This document shows positions 16,698 to 27,136 of a stretch of DNA of 64,000 bases, in pieces; position 1 is the stretch's first letter, and the number at the start of each line of letters is the position of its first letter. A program made the translations under genes and the position numbers. A model generated the notes under the pieces. That model was given only the letters and a program-made list of their open reading frames with translations, made no database searches and had not been told where the DNA came from. Source of the stretch: JBCCOW01 sp038749105 (GTDB taxonomy: Bacteria; Planctomycetota; Phycisphaerae; Phycisphaerales; Phycisphaeraceae). The stretch covers positions 27,753 to 91,752 of the forward strand of contig JBCDIM010000005.1 of NCBI GenBank assembly GCA_038749105.1. The letters are read 5' to 3'.

Positions 16698-17906
16698 TCA
16701 GAATCTCCGTTCCTTCCTGTAACGGTCGAACTGCGCCTGCATGTCGCGGAGCGCGTCGAAGTCTTCGAGCTGGCCGTAGATCTGGATCAGCGTGACCATC
16801 ACATCGCTGTTGGGGGCTTGGGGGTCGTGGATCGCCTCGAAGTGGGCCCGGGCCCGACAGAGCAGCGCCGCAGCCTGGGCCTTGAGCTGGCGGCTCTGCT
16901 CAGCCTCGCTCAGGGGCAGGTCGATCTCTTGGCGACGCAGGGCGGCGGCCTCGTCGATCAGGAGTCTTCCCAAACCCGCGTTGGCCTCGAGGTGTTTGGG
17001 GTCTTGATCAATGATGGCTTGGTAGTGGCCCTTGGCGGCGTCGGGCTGCCCGAGCTGCTCGCTGTAGAGGCCGAGGAAGAACAGGTAGGGGACACGCCGG
17101 GCGGGCTGCTCGATCTGCGCGAAGGTCTGGGCCCGGAACCGCTCGAGGGCGGCGGTGGCGTCCGCCCCACGCTCGGTCAGGATGAGGTACCGCACACGTT
17201 CGGCGAGCAGCTTGAGGTCATCGGGGGCCACGGCGAGGCCGGTCTCGATGTGGGCAAGGGCGGCGCCGAGCCCGCCCCCCGTCTTGGCGTTGGCCTCGAG
17301 CGTGGCGGCGAAGCTGTAGTAGTCCGGGATGGGCAAGCGGGCGGCGACCGCGGCCCGCGCGCCCTCGAGCTGCAAATCGTCGCGGCCCGTGCTCTGCCCG
17401 ATCCGGACGGTCAGCACGGGCCCGAGCCGGTCCTCGGGAGAGACCCGCATGATGGCCCGGGTGTACTCCAACGCGAGGTCGAACCGCTTGGCCTCGAAGG
17501 CCATGACCGCGGCCCGGCCCATGGTGTCGTTCGCTCGCTGCCGGGCGCTCGACGCGGCCCGCCGCTGCTCACTGCCCGGCTCGGCCGCCTGCTGGGCCAT
17601 CGTGAAGCACTCGACCGCCTCGGCCTGGAGCCGGACCCGGTACCCCTCACCGGCGTTGATCGGCGGGTCCAACTTGCTGTAGGCCGCGCAGACCCGGCCC
17701 GCCGCCATCAGGAAGGCGTGCGACTCCTGCAGCTCCGCGTTGGCCTGCACCGCCTCGCCGATCCGCTCGTACGCCTGCTCGGGCTTGCCCTGCTCGAGCA
17801 GCGCCTCGAGCTCGTTCGCCACCGGCTCGGCGGCGACGGGCAGAGCCGTGGTGCTCAGCAGCGTGAAGCAAACGACGACCAGACCGATGGCGATGATTCT
17901 GTACAC
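16698..17906 (-). CDS. Secreted tetratricopeptide-repeat protein
   Basis: A 402-residue protein beginning at a GTG. Residues 1-26 form a signal peptide (hydrophobic core IIAIGLVVVCFTLLSTTA, cleavage near VAAEP). The remainder is alpha-helical with TPR-like pairs, for example ELEALLEQGKPEQAYERIGE, AVMAFEAKRFDLALEYTRAI and PDAAKGHYQAIIDQDPKHLE. It is probably a periplasmic scaffold or assembly protein. No enzymatic motif is seen. It does not form an obvious operon with its neighbours. Confidence 0.72.
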   Translation of the reverse strand: MYRIIAIGLVVVCFTLLSTTALPVAAEPVANELEALLEQGKPEQAYERIGEAVQANAELQESHAFLMAAGRVCAAYSKLDPPINAGEGYRVRLQAEAVECFTMAQQAAEPGSEQRRAASSARQRANDTMGRAAVMAFEAKRFDLALEYTRAIMRVSPEDRLGPVLTVRIGQSTGRDDLQLEGARAAVAARLPIPDYYSFAATLEANAKTGGGLGAALAHIETGLAVAPDDLKLLAERVRYLILTERGADATAALERFRAQTFAQIEQPARRVPYLFFLGLYSEQLGQPDAAKGHYQAIIDQDPKHLEANAGLGRLLIDEAAALRRQEIDLPLSEAEQSRQLKAQAAALLCRARAHFEAIHDPQAPNSDVMVTLIQIYGQLEDFDALRDMQAQFDRYRKERRF

Positions 17907-18005
17907 GCGGATGCCTTCCGTAAGAGCCGTGAGACCCCGCCATTGCGGAGCGTAACCCGGCTCGGGCGCCGCGTCATACCCAAATCATCGGGCCGATCGC
18001 GTGCC

Positions 18006-18845
18006 CTATTTCGCGTGCAGGATCGGGTTCTTCGGGTCGGCCATGACCTCACCGACCTTCGTCGAGGGGGTCCAGTTGGCCCAGTCGCTCCGGTGGGCCT
18101 GGGTCTTGGGCTCCATCAGCTTCATGTCCTGGTCCATGTAGATCACGGTGTGGACCTTGCGGGGCTTGTCGGACGTGTTGGGCCCGGCCCGGTGGAGGGT
18201 CCAGCCGTAGTGGAACGAGACGTCGCCGAGCCCATAGGCCTCGTAGACCTCGACGATCTTCTGCTTCTTGACCTCGGCCTGGATGAGGCGTTCGGACTCG
18301 TCGGAGATCTCCAGCTCCCGGCCGATCTTGCGGAGGTGCGACCCCTTGCCGAAGCAGAGCGGGCCCATCTCGAGCGTGGTCGCCTGGAAGGGGAACCACG
18401 CGGTGACCGAGAGCGGGCTGTCCATCGGCCAGTACTGCTGGTCGACGTGCCAGGGCGTGAAACCGCCGCCGGCCTCCTTGTAGAGGCACTGGTCGTGCCA
18501 CATCCGGACGCCCGCCGTGCCCAGCAGCTCGGTCGCGAGCTTCGCCAGGCGCTTGCTGAAGCTGACGGCCTTGGCCTCCTGCGACTTCTCCCACAGGTTG
18601 CCGACCTGGATGAAGGCCTTGCCATAGGTGTTCCGGTCCTCCAGGGGGGTGTCGGGGGCCTGCGCCAGGGTGAGCGGGGTGAGGACCCCGTCGATCGCGG
18701 CGAGCTCTTCAGCGGAGAAGACCTCAGGCAGCCGGATGAAGCCCTCTGCTTGGAACTGCGTGATCTGGTCGGGGCTCAGTTCGTAGGGGGTATCGAGGTC
18801 GAGGCCGGCGAGGCTGGGTGACGGGGCGGTGGGGGATGCGGTCAT
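18006..18845 (-). CDS. Phytanoyl-CoA dioxygenase family protein (copy 1)
   Basis: A 279-residue Fe(II)/2-oxoglutarate-dependent oxygenase. The facial triad is H133-x-D135 in TPWHVDQQYW and H218 in WTLHRAGPN. R229 in KPRKVHTVIY is positioned to bind 2-oxoglutarate. The protein is cytoplasmic and has no targeting signal. ATG 18845 has AAGGA 8 bases upstream. The longer open frame to 19016 overlaps the divergent regulator and is rejected. It is divergent from an AraC regulator across 98 bases, which probably controls it. Bacterial family members hydroxylate diverse small molecules; the substrate here is unknown. Confidence 0.88.
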   Translation of the reverse strand: MTASPTAPSPSLAGLDLDTPYELSPDQITQFQAEGFIRLPEVFSAEELAAIDGVLTPLTLAQAPDTPLEDRNTYGKAFIQVGNLWEKSQEAKAVSFSKRLAKLATELLGTAGVRMWHDQCLYKEAGGGFTPWHVDQQYWPMDSPLSVTAWFPFQATTLEMGPLCFGKGSHLRKIGRELEISDESERLIQAEVKKQKIVEVYEAYGLGDVSFHYGWTLHRAGPNTSDKPRKVHTVIYMDQDMKLMEPKTQAHRSDWANWTPSTKVGEVMADPKNPILHAK

Positions 18846-18943
18846 GGGGATGATCCTTAGGGGTGAGGTCGAAAGCAATATGTTGCCGCGAATTTTGGAG
18901 AATTCTGCATGGATTTGACCCGTTTCCGATACGATTTTGATCA

Positions 18944-19816
18944 ATGCTGAAACCCGAGCGGGAAGACGTTTCGCAGGCTGGGGGCTTGGTGCAGACCGTG
19001 CACGTGCAAGCCCCAACGGCCCCGCGCTGGTGGCACTGGCACCCGGAGGCGGAGCTGACCCTGATCGTGCAAGGCCGGGGGCAGCGGTATGTGGGTGCGT
19101 CGGTTCAGCCGTTCGAGCCCGGGGATTTCGTGCTGGTAGGCGGTGGCGTGCCGCATGCCTGGGGGATGGCGGACGCCTCGGAGCCGTTGGAGTCGTGGGT
19201 CGCCCATTTCGACAGCGAGGGCCTACGCCGAGAGGTCATGACGCACGAGGCCTTCTCGGGGGTCCGGGCGTTGCTTCGCGAAGCGGAGCACGGCCTCCTG
19301 ATCGGCGAGCCGACCTGGCAGAGGCGGGAGCAGGCTCGGCTGGTCCGAGCGATGCAGAGCATGCACGAGGCCGACCGGCTGCGGCGGATGCTGGGCCTGT
19401 TGGAACTGCTGGCCGAGCTCAGCGAAACCCCGAAGCAAGCCCTGGATCCATCAGGTTTTACAAGCCTGACGCGGCGCCGCGATACGACCCGCCTGGACCC
19501 GGTCTGGGGGCTGATCGCCGAGCAATGGGACCAACCGATCACTCTGGACGAGGCGGCCGGGGCAGCCCACCTCACGCCGTCCGCGTTCGCCCGGCTGTTC
19601 AAGCGCACCATGGGCAAGACCTTCGTCCAGTACCTCCACGAGCTGCGGATCGCCCACGCCTGCCAGGCGCTGACCGGGACGGATCACGCGGTGACCCGGA
19701 TCGCCGCCGACTCGGGCTTCGCCAACCTGTCGAATTTCAACCGGGTGTTCCGCCGGCTCCAGGGCTGCAGCCCGCGAGCTTTCCGGCAAGCCGCCACCTC
19801 ACGGACTGCGGGCTAA
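18944..19816 (+). CDS. AraC-family regulator with cupin sensor (paired with PhyH copy 1)
   Basis: A 290-residue protein. The N-terminal ~100 residues form a cupin-like ligand pocket (HWHPEAELTLIVQGRG and FEPGDFVLVGGGVPHAW). The C-terminal ~100 residues carry two helix-turn-helix motifs: ITLDEAAGAAHLTPSAFARL and VTRIAADSGFANLSNFNRVF, followed by SPRAFRQ. The HWH and GGVPHAW histidines could coordinate a metal or ligand. It is divergent from PhyH copy 1 and likely activates it on binding a small molecule. The inverted repeat GAATT-N6-AATTC (18890-18905) lies in the shared promoter region. Confidence 0.9.
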   Translation: MLKPEREDVSQAGGLVQTVHVQAPTAPRWWHWHPEAELTLIVQGRGQRYVGASVQPFEPGDFVLVGGGVPHAWGMADASEPLESWVAHFDSEGLRREVMTHEAFSGVRALLREAEHGLLIGEPTWQRREQARLVRAMQSMHEADRLRRMLGLLELLAELSETPKQALDPSGFTSLTRRRDTTRLDPVWGLIAEQWDQPITLDEAAGAAHLTPSAFARLFKRTMGKTFVQYLHELRIAHACQALTGTDHAVTRIAADSGFANLSNFNRVFRRLQGCSPRAFRQAATSRTAG

Positions 19817-19840
19817 ACCCAACGCGGCGATGATGCACTC

Positions 19841-20404
19841 ATGGGTGTGACGCCCCCGGAACGTGCCCCGGAAGACGACCCGCGGCTCCTCGAGCGAGCC
19901 GGGCGTGGGGACCGCGGCGCTCAGGCATCGCTGATCCGGGCGATGCAGGACGTGTGGTACCGCTACTGCTGGTCGATGCTGCGAGACGACGAGATGGCCC
20001 GAGACGCAACCCAGGAAACCGCACGACGCTTCCTCGCCGGGCTGGCCGGGTTCCGGGGTGGCAGCCGGCTACGGACGTGGTCGCTGGGCATCGCCACGAA
20101 CGTCTGCCGGGAGTTCCGCCGAAAGCGTCGCCCCGGCATGGCGGGGGACGCAAGCCTTCGGCTGGTAAGGGACGACGAAGCTGGCCCTGCAGACCGGGCG
20201 GCGGACCGCGAGGCGCACGCGGCCGTGCACCGGGTCGTCGAGACGCTGCCGGACCGGCAACGCGAAGCCGTGGTCCTGCGTTACTTCGAGGGGCTCAGCA
20301 CCGCCGAGACCGCCGAGGCGATGGCCTGCTCCCCAGGCACCGTGAAGGCCACCCTCTCACAAGCGCTGCGGAAGCTGCGCGGCCAGCTGGAGACCTTGGC
20401 ATGA
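19841..20404 (+). CDS. ECF-type RNA polymerase sigma factor
   Basis: A 187-residue sigma factor with region 2 (WYRYCWSMLRDDEMARDATQ, then RFLAGLAGFRGGSRLRTWSL) and region 4 (LPDRQREAVVLRYFEGLSTA followed by the helix-turn-helix EAMACSPGTVKATLSQALR). Region 3 is absent, as is usual for ECF factors. It starts a three-gene operon; the stop overlaps the next ATG (ATGA). The following membrane protein is the expected anti-sigma partner. Specificity and signal are unknown. Confidence 0.92.
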   Translation: MGVTPPERAPEDDPRLLERAGRGDRGAQASLIRAMQDVWYRYCWSMLRDDEMARDATQETARRFLAGLAGFRGGSRLRTWSLGIATNVCREFRRKRRPGMAGDASLRLVRDDEAGPADRAADREAHAAVHRVVETLPDRQREAVVLRYFEGLSTAETAEAMACSPGTVKATLSQALRKLRGQLETLA

Positions 20405-20997
20405 GCCGATTACTGCGTGACGAACTGGAGCGGGCGGACTCGGCCTACCGCGGCCAACGCTACGCCGGCGACCTCGCGGACGACGTGCTGGGCAGTGCCG
20501 TGTCACCGACCCGGCCAAGCCGATGGCGCATCGGGCTACTCGGCGGGGTGGGCCTAGGGATGGCCGCGGCGATCGCCCTGGCGTTCCTGCTCTACGGCAC
20601 CGGACCGGCCGATCACGACCTCGCCAAAACGGACCGCCTGCAAGACACCGTGCTCGGCAATCAACCCTCGGCCCAGCCCGACGCCACTGTCGGTATTGAA
20701 CCACCCCCCACGACAGGCACGGCCGCACCGACACCACCCGCCCGGACAAGGGCCACGCCGCTAGTGCCGCCACGCGTCGCCATGGACATCCGCCGATTCG
20801 CCCTATCCCGCCCCTCGTTGGCGTCGCTCACGCGTCGGCCCGACCTGACCCGCAGCGATCGCAACCCCCTGCGGCTGACCCGTCCCAAGCGCCCGCCAAC
20901 ACCCCGGCCTGCCGCTTCTCCTTCAAACCCCTCCAACGCACCGGCCACCGGGGCCTCGCGTTGGTTCGATGACCCGTCCCCGGTGGAGACCTCCTGA
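20401..20997 (+). CDS. Single-pass membrane protein, putative anti-sigma factor
   Basis: A 198-residue protein translationally coupled to the sigma gene. About 45 cytoplasmic residues (MSRLLRDELERADSAYRGQR onward) are followed by one transmembrane helix (IGLLGGVGLGMAAAIALAFL) and an extracytoplasmic Pro/Thr/Arg-rich tail. Position and topology match anti-sigma factors. The short cytoplasmic part shows no His/Cys zinc-binding anti-sigma motif, so the assignment rests on context. The stop overlaps the next start (TGATG). Confidence 0.6.
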   Translation: MSRLLRDELERADSAYRGQRYAGDLADDVLGSAVSPTRPSRWRIGLLGGVGLGMAAAIALAFLLYGTGPADHDLAKTDRLQDTVLGNQPSAQPDATVGIEPPPTTGTAAPTPPARTRATPLVPPRVAMDIRRFALSRPSLASLTRRPDLTRSDRNPLRLTRPKRPPTPRPAASPSNPSNAPATGASRWFDDPSPVETS

Positions 20998-21551
20998 TGC
21001 AACCCATGACCCGATCCGACACGACAACACTGATGCCCCGCCTTCTGCGCCTTGCACTGCTGATGCTGCTGGGCCTCGCCATCACCGCGCCATCCAGCAC
21101 CGCTTGGGCCGAGGAGGACGACGACGAACGGATGGAGCGCCGCGAGAGCCGTGAGTTCGACGAGGACGACTTCGAAGAACGTGAGCGTGACGAAGACGAC
21201 GATGAAGAGTACGAAGAGGATTACGAAGAAGAACTCGGAATGCGCCTGCGTGAGCAGGAGTCGTTCATCATGGAACTCGAGCTGTTCGAAAGGCTGATCA
21301 GCATCGTCCAGCGGTCCGCCGAGGTGAACCTCTCGCCGCAGCTCTCGGCGATTGCCGCGGTTATGGCCGCCGATGACCACGTCGAAGAAACCGAGGACCT
21401 GATCGAGTTCCTCGAGCCGCTGCTCCGCGAGTCCGAAGACGCCGCGGTGAAGCGGGCTATCCGCTTCAAGCTCATCGACGCCTACCGCGACGTCGACCAG
21501 CCCCGGAAGTCGCTCGGCCACATGAAGGCCCTGATCCTGATGGAGGACTGA
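20997..21551 (+). CDS. Acidic secreted protein of the sigma-factor operon
   Basis: A 184-residue protein with a signal peptide (LLRLALLMLLGLAITAPSST, cleavage near AWA). A very acidic stretch rich in D, E and R (about residues 39-78, with runs such as EEYEEDYEEE) follows, then a helical C-terminal domain of about 100 residues (ELFERLISIVQRSAEVN, TEDLIEFLEPLLRES, KSLGHMKALIL). It is the third gene of the ECF operon. It may be a periplasmic sensor or modulator acting on the anti-sigma factor. The acidic patch could bind cations. No family was recognised. Confidence 0.65.
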   Translation: MQPMTRSDTTTLMPRLLRLALLMLLGLAITAPSSTAWAEEDDDERMERRESREFDEDDFEERERDEDDDEEYEEDYEEELGMRLREQESFIMELELFERLISIVQRSAEVNLSPQLSAIAAVMAADDHVEETEDLIEFLEPLLRESEDAAVKRAIRFKLIDAYRDVDQPRKSLGHMKALILMED

Positions 21552-21572
21552 GCCCCCATCCGACGCGCATGA

Positions 21573-21606
21573 AAAAAGCCCACGCCGACTCAGGCGTGGG
21601 CTTTTT
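21573..21606. terminator. Bidirectional rho-independent terminator
   Basis: The stem GCCCACGCC / GGCGTGGGC with a 6-nt loop (GACTCA) is flanked by A-run and T-run on the two sides. It therefore ends the sigma operon on the + strand and ahcY on the - strand. Confidence 0.92.
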
Positions 21607-21627
21607 CTTTGGATGTTCAAGCAGCGT

Positions 21628-23166
<1,539 letters not shown>

Positions 23167-23258
23167 GGGGTCATTCCTTTCTGGGGTTTGGTAGGTGCTC
23201 TTGGAAAATCTTGGCTGAGGGTGCCGCAACCAAGCGGCGGCAATCAGCGGTATACAGT

Positions 23259-23291
23259 CGGTGTCGATGAAGCAGTCTTTCATCGACACCG
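23259..23291. promoter_or_regulatory. Perfect 13-bp inverted repeat upstream of ahcY
   Basis: CGGTGTCGATGAA (23259-23271) and its exact complement TTCATCGACACCG (23279-23291) are separated by 7 bases. It lies 93 bases upstream of the ahcY start and 17 bases after the preceding gene on the same strand. No T-run follows, so it is not a classical terminator. It could be an operator, for example for the ArsR-type regulator at 25.1 kb, or an RNA-stabilising hairpin. Confidence 0.5.
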
Positions 23292-23307
23292 ATCATGCCG
23301 CCGTGGT

Positions 23308-25020
23308 TTAGTCATCGGCCCTCACGTTTCGGGCCTGGTCTGATCGACGGAGGGGATGGATTGTTAAATCGTGGGCTGCTTTTGGCGTCTTGATAAGAAA
23401 CGCCTGATCGGTATCTGCCACCAGCGAAAAGTGCTCAAGGCTGGGCATCTGGTAGTTGTTGTAATCCGCGATATAGATCACGTAGAGCGGGCCTTGGTGA
23501 TTCGTAATGATCTGTCGCACCCGATCGCCAAACCCGTAATCCAGCCAGGCATCATCTGGATACAGGTTTCCCTTGATCCGTACCCAGCGGGCGGACTCTG
23601 GAAAGGTCGGGATCACGTAGGCGTAAGGACCGTTGCCCTCCATGATCATCAACGCGTTGGAGAAGTCGATGCCTTGCGGCGGTTGAACACCCGCGGTGAG
23701 TTCGGGGTGGAACGGCACACGCAGGTCTTTGCGGCGCAGCCCGCTGATCGTGCCCATGATCAGAAGGAATCCCAGAGCCGTCACGATCCATGTGGCGGGC
23801 CGAAAACGGAAGATCAGTATCCCGGCCGCCAACATAATCACGGGCGCCAGCAGCTCGAGGATCAGCAGGTATCGCGGCACAGCAAACACCGCCGCCCAGG
23901 CGATGTAAGTCACCGCGGCGACGACCAGAAGGAAGCGGGCGAGCAGCTGCCTGGGGTCAGCCGGGGAGGTTTGATCCGAGGGTGAGCCCGATCCGTTCTT
24001 CTTAAAGAACGAACGGACGACGTCTGTCCCCAACCCGGCAACACACCCCAGGATCACAAGCGGCAGTCGGAAGTCGTCAAAGAGGTTGTTAACATATCTG
24101 ATGCCCGTGAATCGGTTGTACTGGAAGGGCATCAACAGCCGCTCCCAGAGCGGGGCGACGTGATAGCGCACATCGGCATAGCTGATGGCGGGCAGCTCGG
24201 GAGACCGGAAGACATGGTTGTAGGCTGGGAAGATCGGGTTGCCAAACTTGGCGTAAACGATGCCCCACCACCAGCCCGCGGACAAGGCGACGCCAAGCGT
24301 GCCGGCGACTGCAAAAAGCAAGGAAAAACGTAGCCTGGGCATTAGGCCTGGCAGGCAGACCAGGACGGCGATCAGGCATGCCAGAGCCGCTGACGCATTG
24401 GTGAGCTTGAGGCCCACCGAAACGCCGACCAATCCCCCGGCCAGCAAGACGCGTCGCCAACCCAACGCGGCAGACGATGGGTGGCCTAGGCCGGTCATCA
24501 ACACCACCATGCCCGCCAGTAGGGGGACTGCGGTCACGGTGTCGCCGCTGAGTATCCCGAACTGGCGGACGTTCATCGGTGATGCGAAACCGGCGGCGGC
24601 CAGCAGGGCAAGCCCGCCCAAAACACCCCAGGCGCTCAGGCCACCAGGGAGTCTCCTGACCGTCAGCTGGAACGCGATCGCAAAGACAGCAAAGACCGCG
24701 AGCATCTGCAGGGTGGCGGTCGCCAACGTCGCGGCGAGCGGGCTGGCCGCTGTGCCGATGACATAGTGAAAGATGTCCAGTGCCGGGTTGAAATACGACT
24801 GTCGGCTGGCGGGCGCCAGGTCGTAATCGAGCCGGTCATGGATGACGGCATAGGCGTTGTAGAGATGATAATTCCTGGTATCCCAGCTGATGTCCTGGCC
24901 GAGCTTGTAGATCAGACCCCACCCCACAACCAACGTGAGCAGGATCAGCAAAGCCCAATAACCGACCGGGACTCTTGCCGGCGTGTCAGACAGCAAAGCG
25001 TCTTGGTCAGAGGTTCGCAT
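23308..25020 (-). CDS. Polytopic membrane protein, GT-C glycosyltransferase-like
   Basis: A 570-residue protein with about ten hydrophobic helices in the first ~430 residues and a soluble C-terminal domain of about 120 residues. After the first helix comes an acidic/aromatic loop, SWDTRNYHLYNAYAVIHDRL, in the position of the catalytic Asp loop of GT-C (lipid-phosphate-sugar dependent) glycosyltransferases. This suggests a membrane mannosyl/glucosyltransferase, but I could not match it to a named family. ATG 25020 has GGAGG six bases upstream. It lies between ahcY and the ArsR-methyltransferase gene, all on one strand. Confidence 0.6.
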   Translation of the reverse strand: MRTSDQDALLSDTPARVPVGYWALLILLTLVVGWGLIYKLGQDISWDTRNYHLYNAYAVIHDRLDYDLAPASRQSYFNPALDIFHYVIGTAASPLAATLATATLQMLAVFAVFAIAFQLTVRRLPGGLSAWGVLGGLALLAAAGFASPMNVRQFGILSGDTVTAVPLLAGMVVLMTGLGHPSSAALGWRRVLLAGGLVGVSVGLKLTNASAALACLIAVLVCLPGLMPRLRFSLLFAVAGTLGVALSAGWWWGIVYAKFGNPIFPAYNHVFRSPELPAISYADVRYHVAPLWERLLMPFQYNRFTGIRYVNNLFDDFRLPLVILGCVAGLGTDVVRSFFKKNGSGSPSDQTSPADPRQLLARFLLVVAAVTYIAWAAVFAVPRYLLILELLAPVIMLAAGILIFRFRPATWIVTALGFLLIMGTISGLRRKDLRVPFHPELTAGVQPPQGIDFSNALMIMEGNGPYAYVIPTFPESARWVRIKGNLYPDDAWLDYGFGDRVRQIITNHQGPLYVIYIADYNNYQMPSLEHFSLVADTDQAFLIKTPKAAHDLTIHPLRRSDQARNVRADD

Positions 25021-25137
25021 GGCGTGCCTCCGATGGCAGATGACATCTTGAAGCTCGAACGGTTCCGGCAAGATACAGGCTAGCGCTGATCGGCTTGCGA
25101 GCACAAGGGATACAAGCAGGCTGCTGATGATGAGGCT

Positions 25138-26172
25138 TCACGAGACGTTGCCCTCAGGGCGGAGTGCTCTAGCCATCAGCAATGCCGGCGCCTTGGCATG
25201 AGGCTCAGGGGGCAGCGCGGCGACAGCGGGCGGAAGGAAGCCAGCGCCGGTCAGCAGTTGACCGAAGCCTTCGGCAGAGAAACCGCAGCGGACCTGTTCC
25301 ATGTCGCGGCGGAAGTCGTCGCGTTCGTGTTGGAGCAGATCGATGACCAGCGCGGTGCCGCCGGGCTTGAGGATGCGGTGCATCTCCGCCAGGACCGGCG
25401 CGGGGTCCTCGAGGTAGGCCAAGACGAGCACAAGCAACGCGGCATCCGCATATTGATCTTGCAGCGGCAGGGCATCGAGCTCGCCGCGGTGCAGTTCAAC
25501 ATTGGACAGGTCCGCAATACGGCCAGCAGCGGCGGCAAGCATGGGTTTAGAGCGGTCGATGCCGACGACCTTGGTCACCCACGGCGCGAGGTCGGCGAGG
25601 GTGGAGCCGGTGCCGCAGCCAAGATCGACCACCGTGTAGTGGGCCGGAAGCAGGCCGGCGAAGGCACGGGTCGCAAACGCGCGGCCGTAGAGCTCTTCCC
25701 GGGTCTGGTCCCAGGCGTCGGCGGCCTGATCGAAGAAGCCCGATGGCCCGGCCTGCCGTTCAAGCACGCGAGTAAGCCGCAATGCGTCTTGTTCAAGGGT
25801 GGCCCCGCCGGTGGTCTGCTGCCGAGACAACACCCAGATGGCCCGTTGAGTGAGGCTCAGCTCGTCGAGCAGCATCCGGTACCGATTGGTGGTGCCTTGC
25901 CGACGCGAGACCACCCAGCGGTCTTCCCCCAACACCTTCAGATGGCGTGAAACGGTGCTCTGCGGCAATTGAGTCACCTCACAGAGCTCGGAGACACCGA
26001 GTTCGTGATTTTCCAGTAAGTGCAGAAGCCGCAGTCGGATAGCGTCTGATACCGCGCTAAGGCTTTGGGTCCAGCCCTGAAGGCTGGTTGATGAACCGAC
26101 TGTGTCGGAGCTGGTCTCTGCGGGGCTAATAGAGCTGGAATTCAAGGTTGTACTACCTGACCATCTGTTCAT
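25138..26172 (-). CDS. ArsR-type regulator fused to a SAM-dependent methyltransferase domain
   Basis: A 344-residue protein. Residues ~36-110 are a winged helix of the ArsR family (SDAIRLRLLHLLENHELGVS, then LPQSTVSRHLKVL as recognition helix). Residues ~150-320 are a class I methyltransferase fold with VVDLGCGTGSTLADL (181-195), GIDRS (205-209) and a motif near LKPGGTALVIDLL. Regulators of this architecture (SahR-like) control SAM-cycle genes by binding SAH in Proteobacteria. Location one gene upstream of the ahcY-linked membrane gene supports such a role here. The ATG at 26172 overlaps the palindrome CATCCGGATG, a candidate autoregulatory site. It could alternatively be an active methyltransferase. 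Confidence 0.82.
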   Translation of the reverse strand: MNRWSGSTTLNSSSISPAETSSDTVGSSTSLQGWTQSLSAVSDAIRLRLLHLLENHELGVSELCEVTQLPQSTVSRHLKVLGEDRWVVSRRQGTTNRYRMLLDELSLTQRAIWVLSRQQTTGGATLEQDALRLTRVLERQAGPSGFFDQAADAWDQTREELYGRAFATRAFAGLLPAHYTVVDLGCGTGSTLADLAPWVTKVVGIDRSKPMLAAAAGRIADLSNVELHRGELDALPLQDQYADAALLVLVLAYLEDPAPVLAEMHRILKPGGTALVIDLLQHERDDFRRDMEQVRCGFSAEGFGQLLTGAGFLPPAVAALPPEPHAKAPALLMARALRPEGNVS

Positions 26173-26259
26173 CCGGATGCACGAATGATATGTCGGTCGT
26201 CTACCCGGTCAAGTTGAATCTGTGCGTAACCCCGGGTCGTCCGGGGGTAGAATTGTCCG

Positions 26260-27087
26260 ATGCGAGGTCGATCCCATCTGGGCCGAATGAGCTGTACGCC
26301 ACTGCCCCACGTCGGTCGACTGGGTTGGTGGGTGGGGCTGGCCGTCGTGTTCTCGTTGGTGGCGTCGGGCTGCATGCAGGAGATCTCCAGGACGTCGTCA
26401 TGGGACGATTTCCCTGGGGCTCAGAAGACAGAAGAGGGTCAGCAGGCCATGTTCGGCAGCTGGGCGATCGCTCTAGACCGCTTTGAGGGTGCCAACCGCT
26501 TCCGAGACGCCTATCGGCTGGTGCGTCGCCTCAACCGCGAGTCCGACCTGGGTGACCTCTGGTATGCAGACAACGGCCAAGCGTCCACGGTCTACCACGG
26601 GCGGTTCCGGTCACCGCGGCTGCCCGACGCCGAGGCCGCCCTCCGTCAAGTCCGTCAGGCGAGGCTCGACGGGGACCGTCCGTTCGCAGACAGCACGTTT
26701 GTCGATGTGACCGGAGCCCGCGAAGCGACGAACACCGACGACCCGAAAGACCTGCGTCAGCACGCCGGGTTCTACAGCCTGCAGATCGGCTACTACGACC
26801 CCGATTTCGGTAGCGGCTTCCGCGAGGCGGCCGAGGAAGCCGCCGCCACCCTCCGCGAGGACGGCGTCGAGGCCTACTTCTATCACGGCAAGAACATCTC
26901 CATGGTTACCGTCGGGCTGTTCACCGCCGACGACTTCGTCTTCCGCCAGGGGGTCCGCGGCTACGGTCCTCGCATCCGCATGACCCAAGACGAGTTCCCG
27001 CTGCACACCGCCAACGGCCGATCCGTGATCGTGCGAAAGGACGGCCGCGAGGACAAGCTCCGCTCCAACCTCGTGCGGGTGCCCTAA
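26260..27087 (+). CDS. Lipoprotein with SPOR-like domain
   Basis: A 275-residue protein with a long basic N-terminus, a hydrophobic helix and the lipobox LVASGC (Cys at about residue 38), so it is lipid-anchored. The C-terminal half contains FYSLQIGYYDPDFGSGFREA, ATLREDGVEAYFYHG and VTVGLFTADD, the beta-alpha pattern of SPOR peptidoglycan-binding domains. An internal ATG at 26287 (MSCTPLPHV) would also leave an intact signal. It is divergent from the ArsR-methyltransferase gene and precedes exbD and a TonB-like gene, so an envelope role is likely. Confidence 0.72.
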   Translation: MRGRSHLGRMSCTPLPHVGRLGWWVGLAVVFSLVASGCMQEISRTSSWDDFPGAQKTEEGQQAMFGSWAIALDRFEGANRFRDAYRLVRRLNRESDLGDLWYADNGQASTVYHGRFRSPRLPDAEAALRQVRQARLDGDRPFADSTFVDVTGAREATNTDDPKDLRQHAGFYSLQIGYYDPDFGSGFREAAEEAAATLREDGVEAYFYHGKNISMVTVGLFTADDFVFRQGVRGYGPRIRMTQDEFPLHTANGRSVIVRKDGREDKLRSNLVRVP

Positions 27088-27092
27088 CGCTA

Positions 27093-27120
27093 CCCACCCG
27101 ACGCGGAGAAGCCGGGTGGG
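27093..27120. repeat. 8-bp stem inverted repeat between lipoprotein gene and exbD
   Basis: CCCACCCG (27093-27100) and CGGGTGGG (27113-27120) form a GC-rich hairpin without a T-run. The upstream GTG candidate for exbD (27116) lies inside the stem, which favours the later start at 27137. Confidence 0.6.
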
Positions 27121-27136
27121 GCTCTACAATCACGGC

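Noticed and set aside
16614..18821. 735-codon open frame on the + strand
   Set aside because: Antisense to the TPR gene and PhyH copy 1. The product is low-complexity Leu/Arg/Gly.
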